DNA of 64,000 nt from Kineococcus endophyticus (lineage in GTDB: Bacteria > Actinomycetota > Actinomycetes > Actinomycetales > Kineococcaceae), in NCBI RefSeq assembly GCF_040796495.1, contig NZ_JBFNQN010000002.1:186001-250000 (forward strand). The letters run 5' to 3'. The position numbers were made by a program, and so were the translations under genes. Positions 58,553 through 64,000 of the stretch are shown piece after piece (position 1 is the stretch's first letter; the number at the start of each line of letters is the position of its first letter). The notes under the pieces are model-generated. The model had not been told where the DNA came from. It ran no database searches and was given only the letters and a program-made list of their open reading frames with translations.

Positions 58553-58993
58553 TCAGGCGGTGCGCACCATCGTCACGTGCGGGATCCCGTCCTCCTGGAA
58601 CTCCGACCCCTGCGCGACGAACCCGAACCGGGCGTACCAGTGCTGCAGGTGCGCCTGCGCGTCGAGCACGACGTCGGAACCCGCGAGCAGTTCCAACGCC
58701 CGTTCCATCAACCGCGCGGCGACCCCGGCCCCGCGGAAGTCCCGTGCCGTCGCGACCCGGCCGATCCGTCCGCGGCCGTCGGCGTCGCGCAGCACGCGCA
58801 ACGTCGCGGCGACGGCCCCGTCGACGTCGGCCCACACGTGCACGCAGGTGGGTTCGAGGTCCCGGCCGTCGAGTTCGGGGTAGGCGCACTCCTGCTCGAC
58901 GACGAACACGTCGACGCGCAACCGCAGCAGCGCGTACAGCACCGCGGGCGGGAGGTCGGCGAGCGCCGCCTCCCGCACCTGCACGGAACTCAT
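58553..58993 (-). CDS. ElaA-like GNAT N-acetyltransferase
   Basis: The 146-residue product has the short ElaA-type GNAT fold: YALLRLRVDVFVVEQECAYPELDGRD near the N-terminus, IGRVATARDFRGAGVAARLMERAL as the acetyl-CoA loop, and AQAHLQHWYARFGFVAQGSEFQEDGIPHVTM at the end. It lies 7 bases from the purA stop on the same strand. The substrate is unknown. Confidence 0.88.
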   Translation of the reverse strand: MSSVQVREAALADLPPAVLYALLRLRVDVFVVEQECAYPELDGRDLEPTCVHVWADVDGAVAATLRVLRDADGRGRIGRVATARDFRGAGVAARLMERALELLAGSDVVLDAQAHLQHWYARFGFVAQGSEFQEDGIPHVTMVRTA

Positions 58994-59000
58994 CGGCGAC

Positions 59001-60287
59001 TCAGCCCAGGAGGTCGTGCCGGACGACGGTCTGCTCGCGGTCCGGACCGACGCCGACGGCGCTGATGCGCGCCCCGGAGATCTGCTCGAGCGCCTCGACG
59101 TACGCCTGCGCGTTCTTCGGCAGGTCCGCCATCGACCGCGCCGAGGAGATGTCCTCGGTCCACCCGTCGAAGTACTCGTACACCGGCGTCGCGTGGTGGA
59201 AGTCGCTCTGCGACATGGGGATCTCGTCGTAGCGGACCCCGTCGACGTCGTACGCCACGCACACGGGGATGCGTTCCCAGCCCGTGAGGGTGTCGAGCTT
59301 GGTGAGCACGAAGTCGGTCACGCCGTTGATGCGCGCGGCGTACCGGGAGATGACCGCGTCGTACCAGCCGGTCCGGCGCGGCCGGCCCGTCGTGGTGCCG
59401 TACTCCCCGCCGTCCTGGCGCAGCTTCTCGCCGTCGGCGTCGAGGAGTTCGGTCGGGAACGGCCCCTCGCCGACGCGCGTGGTGTACGCCTTGACGACGG
59501 CGATGATCCGGTCGATGCGGTTCGGCGGGATCCCCGCACCCGTGCAGGCCCCGGCCGCGATGGCGCTGGAGGACGTCACGTACGGGTAGGTGCCGTGGTC
59601 GATGTCGAGCATCATCGCCTGCCCGGCCTCGAACAGGACGATCTCGTCGCGGTCGAGCGCGCGGGACAGTTCCAGGCTGACGTCGCGGACCATGGGCCGG
59701 ACGCGCTCGGCGTAGGACAACAGGGTTTCGACGGTCTGGTCGACCGAGACCGCACGGCGGTTGTAGACCTTGAGCAGCAGGTGGTTCTTCTGGTCGAGGG
59801 CACCCTCGACCTTCTGCCGCAGGATCGACTCGTCGAACAGGTCCTGGACCCGGATCCCGATGCGGTTGATCTTGTCGGCGTACGTCGGGCCGATGCCGCG
59901 GCCGGTGGTGCCGATCTTGCGCTTGCCGAGGAAGCGCTCGGTGACCTGGTCCATCACGCGGTGGTACGGCGCGATGACGTGGGCCGAGGCGGACAGCAGG
60001 AGTTTGGAGCAGTCGACGCCGCGCGCGGTGAGGGCGTCGATCTCGTGGAACAGCACCTCGAGGTCGACGACGACGCCGTTGCCGATGACGGGCGTGACGC
60101 CCGGGGTGAGGATGCCGCTGGGCAGCAGGTGCAGCGCGTACTTCTCGTCGCCGACGACGACCGTGTGCCCGGCGTTGTTGCCGCCGTTGAACTTCACCAC
60201 GTAGTCCACGCGTGCGCCGAGGGCGTCGGTGGCCTTGCCCTTGCCCTCGTCCCCCCACTGGGCGCCGACGAGCACGATCGCGGGCAT
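59001..60287 (-). CDS. purA: Adenylosuccinate synthetase
   Basis: The 428-residue GTP-dependent enzyme begins the conversion of IMP to AMP. Signatures are [44 protein letters not shown] and the late [16 protein letters not shown]. Its length is normal. It starts at ATG 60287; a Glu of the P-loop region is intact. It is followed by the ElaA-like gene. Confidence 0.97.
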   Translation of the reverse strand: MPAIVLVGAQWGDEGKGKATDALGARVDYVVKFNGGNNAGHTVVVGDEKYALHLLPSGILTPGVTPVIGNGVVVDLEVLFHEIDALTARGVDCSKLLLSASAHVIAPYHRVMDQVTERFLGKRKIGTTGRGIGPTYADKINRIGIRVQDLFDESILRQKVEGALDQKNHLLLKVYNRRAVSVDQTVETLLSYAERVRPMVRDVSLELSRALDRDEIVLFEAGQAMMLDIDHGTYPYVTSSSAIAAGACTGAGIPPNRIDRIIAVVKAYTTRVGEGPFPTELLDADGEKLRQDGGEYGTTTGRPRRTGWYDAVISRYAARINGVTDFVLTKLDTLTGWERIPVCVAYDVDGVRYDEIPMSQSDFHHATPVYEYFDGWTEDISSARSMADLPKNAQAYVEALEQISGARISAVGVGPDREQTVVRHDLLG

Positions 60288-60433
60288 TCAGATCCCCTGC
60301 TTCCTGGTGACGACTGTCCGGGTCCTGCACGGCCCCACGGACCACCGGCCCAGCTCAGGGGGTGGTCACCGCAGACCACGACGAGCTTACCGGGTGGTGG
60401 ACCTGCGGCGACCGTCCGACGGCGGCTCCGCGC

Positions 60434-61468
60434 TCAGCCCGTGAACCGCCCGGCGAGGTGCCGCCCGAGCGCCGTCCCGGACTCCCAGGCGGTCTGCACC
60501 TTGGACCGCTCGCCCCAGGCGTCGCCGCAGACCCCGATGCCGCTCTCCTCGTCGAAGCCGAACACGGCGTCCTCGTGCTGGCGCAGCGGGCTCGCGAGCG
60601 ACCAGCGGTGCGCACGGGCCCACGTCGGGGCCGGTGCCCCGGTCACGCCGAGCAGGGGCCCGAGGGACTCCAGCACCGACGGGACGATGCTCGCGGGGGC
60701 GTCGAGGTGCTCGCTGGAGACGTCGGGCGCCGTGTGCGCGACGAGCACGGGGGCCCCGTCACCGCGGCGCGAGCCGTCGTCGGCGAGGAAGACGAGAAGG
60801 TCCGAGTCGTTGACGAAGGCCCCGTGGAAGTCGGGCCACCAGCGCTGCTCCCAGCCGGCGTACACGGCGATGCAGGGCCGCCAGTTCCACCGGGCCGACA
60901 CGTCGAGCCGGGTGGCGACCATGCGCGGCAGCAGGTCCGCGGCCTGCGGGTCGGGCATGGCGAGCACGACCGCGGGGGCGGTGCGGCCGTCGACGCCGGG
61001 ACCGTCGTCACCGCTGGAGACGCCTTCGACGTCGATGCCCTGGACGACGTCGAGCGGGGTCGCGCCGGGCGGTGCGACGAGGTCCTCCACGAGGCTGCGC
61101 AGCCCTGTGGGCGAGGCCCAGCGGACGGGCCCGGAGGACGACCCCGGCTCACCGCCCGACCCGTCGAGCACGGCGAAGGTGTCGGTCCACGGCCGCGCCA
61201 GGCCGCGCTCCTCCCAGCCGGCGACGAGGCGGGAGAAGTCCCCGTCCCCGGAGACGGTGAAGTACGAGGCGCCGAGGTCCACGACGCGCACGCCGCCAGT
61301 GCTCTCGACGCGGCGGCCGCTCATGCGCCCGCCGCTGCGCCGACCGCGGTCGACGACGCGCACGGGCACCCCGGCGTCGGTGAGGGCACGGGCGCAGGCG
61401 AGCCCGGAGATCCCGGCCCCGACCACGAGGACCGGACGGGCGGGGTCGACCGTGGTGACGTCGGTCAC
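60434..61468 (-). CDS. FAD-dependent amine-oxidase/renalase-like protein
   Basis: The 344-residue product starts with an FAD dinucleotide-binding motif (VLVVGAGISGLACARALTDAGVPVRVVDRGRRSGGRM) and a conserved RVVDLGASYFTV segment. The C-terminal VCGDAWGERSKVQTAWESGTALG closes the FAD site. This matches NAD(P)/FAD-dependent proteins of the renalase group. GTG 61468 overlaps the end of DUF3151. Confidence 0.85.
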   Translation of the reverse strand: MTDVTTVDPARPVLVVGAGISGLACARALTDAGVPVRVVDRGRRSGGRMSGRRVESTGGVRVVDLGASYFTVSGDGDFSRLVAGWEERGLARPWTDTFAVLDGSGGEPGSSSGPVRWASPTGLRSLVEDLVAPPGATPLDVVQGIDVEGVSSGDDGPGVDGRTAPAVVLAMPDPQAADLLPRMVATRLDVSARWNWRPCIAVYAGWEQRWWPDFHGAFVNDSDLLVFLADDGSRRGDGAPVLVAHTAPDVSSEHLDAPASIVPSVLESLGPLLGVTGAPAPTWARAHRWSLASPLRQHEDAVFGFDEESGIGVCGDAWGERSKVQTAWESGTALGRHLAGRFTG

Positions 61469-61884
61469 GAGGGCAGCAGTTCGCGGGCGGCGGCCGGGTC
61501 GCAGTCGTTCAGGAAGGTGGTGCAGCGCACCGCTTCCTCGGTCTCACCGATCGTCTGCGCGGCACGCTGCAGGGCGGCCAGCGCCCGCAGGAACCCGCGG
61601 TTCGGCTCGTGCGCCCACGGCACCGGCCCGTGACCGCGCCACCCCGCGCGGCGCAGGGCGTCCAGCCCGCGGTGGTACCCGGTGCGGGCGAAGGCGTACG
61701 CCGTCACCGAGTCCCCCGCGACGAGCGCGCGCTCGGCCAGCAGCGCCCACGGCAGCGACGCCGCGGGGTGGGTCGCGGCGACCGCGGCGGGGTCGGTGCC
61801 GGCCGCCAGGGCGTCGTCGACCTCGGAGTTCGCGGGCAGGTGGGTGGGCGGGGGTCCTCCGAGGAGGTTGGTGCCGGTGCTCAC
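61465..61884 (-). CDS. DUF3151 family protein
   Basis: The 139-residue product fits DUF3151, an actinobacterial family of helical proteins: NLLGGPPPTHLP, AATHPAASLPWALLAERAL, VTAYAFARTGYHRGLDALRRAGWRGHGPVPWAHEPNRGFLRALAAL. It starts GTG 61884, overlapping the SpoIIE-type stop, and its stop overlaps the next gene's start. The function is unknown. Confidence 0.85.
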   Translation of the reverse strand: MSTGTNLLGGPPPTHLPANSEVDDALAAGTDPAAVAATHPAASLPWALLAERALVAGDSVTAYAFARTGYHRGLDALRRAGWRGHGPVPWAHEPNRGFLRALAALQRAAQTIGETEEAVRCTTFLNDCDPAAARELLPS

Positions 61885-64000
61885 GCTCGGTCCTCTCCAG
61901 TGCTGATCTCGACCCAGACGATCTTGCCGCGCCGGGTGGGTGTGCTCCCCCACCGTCCCAGCGATGCGACGAGGCGCATCCCGTGGCCCCCGCCGCCGTC
62001 GGGGCGCGCGTCGACGAGCTGCGGCTGCTCGGGGCTGTCGTCCTCGACCTCGATGCGCAGGTGGCCCTCGAGGTCGAACAGGCGCAGCCCGATCGTGCCC
62101 CAGCCGTGCAGGACCGCGTTGGCGACGAGCTCGGAGACGACGATCTCGGCCCGCGGCCCGCAGTCCAGGCCCCACACGGCGCAGGCGCGCAACGTCGCGT
62201 GCCGCGCCTTGCCGATCGAGGACGGTTCGGACGGCAGCTGCCAGCGGCGGCGGCGCGGGGTGTCGGCCGTCGGCAGCGGCTCGCCGTCGCGCTCGGACTC
62301 CTCCGGCACCCGCACGACGACGATCGCGGTGTCGTCCTCGGGCGTCTCACCGAGACCGGCGAGCAGCTCCTCGCCGATGCCGGCGGCGTCGCGGGCGCTG
62401 GAGCGGGCCAGCACCTCGACCAGCACCTCGAGGCCGTCGCGCATGGGGCGCGAACGCGTCTCGATGAGGCCGTCGGTGTAGAGCACCAGGACGTCGCCGG
62501 GCGACAGCGCGCGTTCGCGGGTGGGACGCGGGCGCTCGCCGAGACCCACGAGCGTGCCCGTCGCCTCGCTGAGGACCTCGACGCGGTGACCGGCGGGCGA
62601 TCCGCCCCCGGCGCCGCGCCGCAGCAGCGGGGGCAGGTGCCCGGCGCTGGACCAGGCCATCTCCCAGCCGCCGTCGTCCAGGCGCTGCAGCGTCGCGTAG
62701 ACGAGGGAGGCCATCCGGCCGATGCCGAGCCCGCCGGCGAGCTGGTCGACGCGCATGAGGACGCTGCCGGGGTCGTCGACGTCGTGCGCCGCCGAGCGGA
62801 CGACGGAGCGGATCTGCCCCATGGCCGCGGCCGCCTCGACGTCGTGCCCGACGACGTCGCCGACGACGATGCCGGCCACCGCGCTGCCGCCGCCGTCGGC
62901 CGGGGCGGGCAGCACGTCGTACCAGTCGCCGCCCACCTGCGAGTGGTCGGCGTTGGGCGCGTAGAAGGTCCAGACGTCGAGCCCGTCGATGCCGACGAGC
63001 CCCGCCGCGTCCGGCAACAGGCTGCGCTGCAGTGTTTCCGCCAAGTCGTGCTCCCGTGCGTGCAGTCGAGCGTTCTCCAGCAGCAGGGCCGTCCGCGCCG
63101 CCGCACCCACCACGACGGCGCGGTCCTGCGGCGCCAGCCCGGTCGGGTGCGGGCACACGACGAGCAGCCCGAGGACCTCCTGCTGCCCTCTCAACGGGAC
63201 GGCGAGCGCGGACGTGCCCGTCGCGGCGGCCCCGGGGTGGTCGGAGTCCGTGCACATCCCGTGCAGCCACGCGGCCACCGAACCCGGCTCGTCCGGGACG
63301 TCGGCGAGGTCGGTCAGCTCGCGCGTGCAGGCGTCGAGCAACGGGTCGGGCGCGGCGGCCCGGCCGCGGGACAGGCGCCGGCCGAGCAGCGCGTGCAGCC
63401 GCTTGCCGTGCGCGGCGACCACCTCGAGGTCGGTGCGCCCGGACCGCTCCCGCGCCCGGACGACGAGCGCACCGGCCACGAGCTGGTCGCCGAGGACGCG
63501 GGCGACGTCCTGCAGGACCCGGTCGGCGTCGGGCGGGGCGGGCGGCGTCCCCGGGTCGCGCGGCCCGTCGACCGCGTCGCCGACGCCGGCGTCGAGGCGG
63601 GTGAGGACGTCCAGGCGGGCCCCGGCGGTCCGGTCCGCGGCGGTCCGGCGGGTGACGTCGCTGTGCCAGGTCAGGACGTGGCAGACCGCACCGGCGCGGT
63701 CCAGGAGCGGCACGGTGCGGACGTGGTGCAGGAAGTCGGAGCCGTCCGCGCGCTGGTCCAGGACCGTCAGGGACACCGGCTCCGCGCTGGCGAGCGCCCG
63801 GTCGAGCTCACCGAGCGCCCGCTGGTCGCGGGTGCGCAGGAGGTGGTGGGCGGGTCGGTGCTCGACGTCCCCGGCTGCGACACCCGTGGTGCGGGTCCAG
63901 GCCCCGTCGACCGCGTCGACGACGAAGCGGCCCTCCCGCACGGCGGACAGGGCGGCCCCGGGCGCGGCCGCGACGACGGAGACGCCGCCCGCGGAGGCGT
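61881..64000 (-). CDS. PAS-GAF-SpoIIE phosphatase with HATPase domain (5' partial)
   Basis: The frame is open to the window edge, so the N-terminus is missing; at least 706 residues are seen. In order there are a PAS-like domain, a GAF domain, a PP2C/SpoIIE phosphatase domain (YAPNADHSQVGGDWYDVLP, IVVGDVVGHDVEAAAAMGQIR, VLVLYTDGLIETRSRPM, PEDDTAIVVVRVP) and a C-terminal HATPase_c kinase domain (GPRAEIVVSELVANAVLHGWG, GGHGMRLV). Such proteins regulate anti-sigma/anti-anti-sigma switches. The GTG overlap shows coupling to DUF3151. Confidence 0.9.
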   Translation of the reverse strand, partial: ASAGGVSVVAAAPGAALSAVREGRFVVDAVDGAWTRTTGVAAGDVEHRPAHHLLRTRDQRALGELDRALASAEPVSLTVLDQRADGSDFLHHVRTVPLLDRAGAVCHVLTWHSDVTRRTAADRTAGARLDVLTRLDAGVGDAVDGPRDPGTPPAPPDADRVLQDVARVLGDQLVAGALVVRARERSGRTDLEVVAAHGKRLHALLGRRLSRGRAAAPDPLLDACTRELTDLADVPDEPGSVAAWLHGMCTDSDHPGAAATGTSALAVPLRGQQEVLGLLVVCPHPTGLAPQDRAVVVGAAARTALLLENARLHAREHDLAETLQRSLLPDAAGLVGIDGLDVWTFYAPNADHSQVGGDWYDVLPAPADGGGSAVAGIVVGDVVGHDVEAAAAMGQIRSVVRSAAHDVDDPGSVLMRVDQLAGGLGIGRMASLVYATLQRLDDGGWEMAWSSAGHLPPLLRRGAGGGSPAGHRVEVLSEATGTLVGLGERPRPTRERALSPGDVLVLYTDGLIETRSRPMRDGLEVLVEVLARSSARDAAGIGEELLAGLGETPEDDTAIVVVRVPEESERDGEPLPTADTPRRRRWQLPSEPSSIGKARHATLRACAVWGLDCGPRAEIVVSELVANAVLHGWGTIGLRLFDLEGHLRIEVEDDSPEQPQLVDARPDGGGGHGMRLVASLGRWGSTPTRRGKIVWVEISTGEDRA

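Overview
The window is a 64 kb stretch of very GC-rich chromosomal DNA. Its genes show strong G/C third positions, many GTG starts and four-base GTGA/ATGA gene overlaps, which points to a high-GC actinobacterium. Several families fit that call: the actinobacterial 3-methyladenine glycosylase, Ku with split LigD, DUF3151, an Eis-like acetyltransferase, MMPL, and iron boxes of the IdeR/DmdR type. The mixture would fit Kineococcus or a relative in the Kineosporiaceae, but that placement is inference. I see no insertion sequence, prophage, CRISPR array, rRNA or tRNA.

Layout. 1-4.6 kb: an LrgA/LrgB pair, small membrane proteins, an aquaporin, two divergent Asp23/Gls24 paralogues around two CRP-like boxes, and CsbD, which looks like an envelope/osmotic stress island. 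4.6-13.8 kb: purD-purC coupled to a membrane protein, a FUSC transporter, a HAD phosphatase, a degraded PH-domain gene, a double GNAT and unknowns. 13.8-17.7 kb: LigD-type polymerase and ligase as separate genes, then two coupled siderophore-interacting flavoproteins behind an iron box. 17.7-26.3 kb: a lipoprotein, a tandem-duplicated P-loop kinase, a GNAT-AAA+ fusion, a 3-methyladenine glycosylase divergent from Ku, and an MFS exporter. 26.3-34 kb: a UbiB kinase and three regulator/enzyme pairs (AraC/MBL, TetR/SDR, XRE/MDR), two of them with clear operator-like palindromes.

34-42.8 kb is a betaine-use block: a BCCT transporter, the Rieske oxygenase GbcA, its reductase GbcB and a SnoaL-like protein on one strand, with a divergent Rieske ferredoxin. 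Similar 17-bp operator pairs lie before gbcA and in the BCCT/ferredoxin promoter region. NhaA and IclR, GntR and Lrp regulators follow. 42.8-49.2 kb encodes one secreted protein of about 2137 residues with about 14 Ig-like repeats, a Pro/Thr-rich linker and a LARTG sorting motif. 49.4-56.1 kb: aroC, cardiolipin synthase, and a TetR regulator divergent from an MMPL transporter fused to three carboxypeptidase-regulatory-like domains. 56.1-64 kb: an apparently self-regulated HTH gene, two frameshifted genes (one an Eis-like acetyltransferase), purA, a renalase-like FAD protein, DUF3151 and a 5'-truncated PAS-GAF-SpoIIE-ATPase phosphatase.

The features most worth follow-up are the shared operators of the betaine block, the MMPL fusion, the giant adhesin with its unusual C-terminal tail, the GNAT-AAA+ fusion, the double-palindrome HTH gene and the frameshifts.
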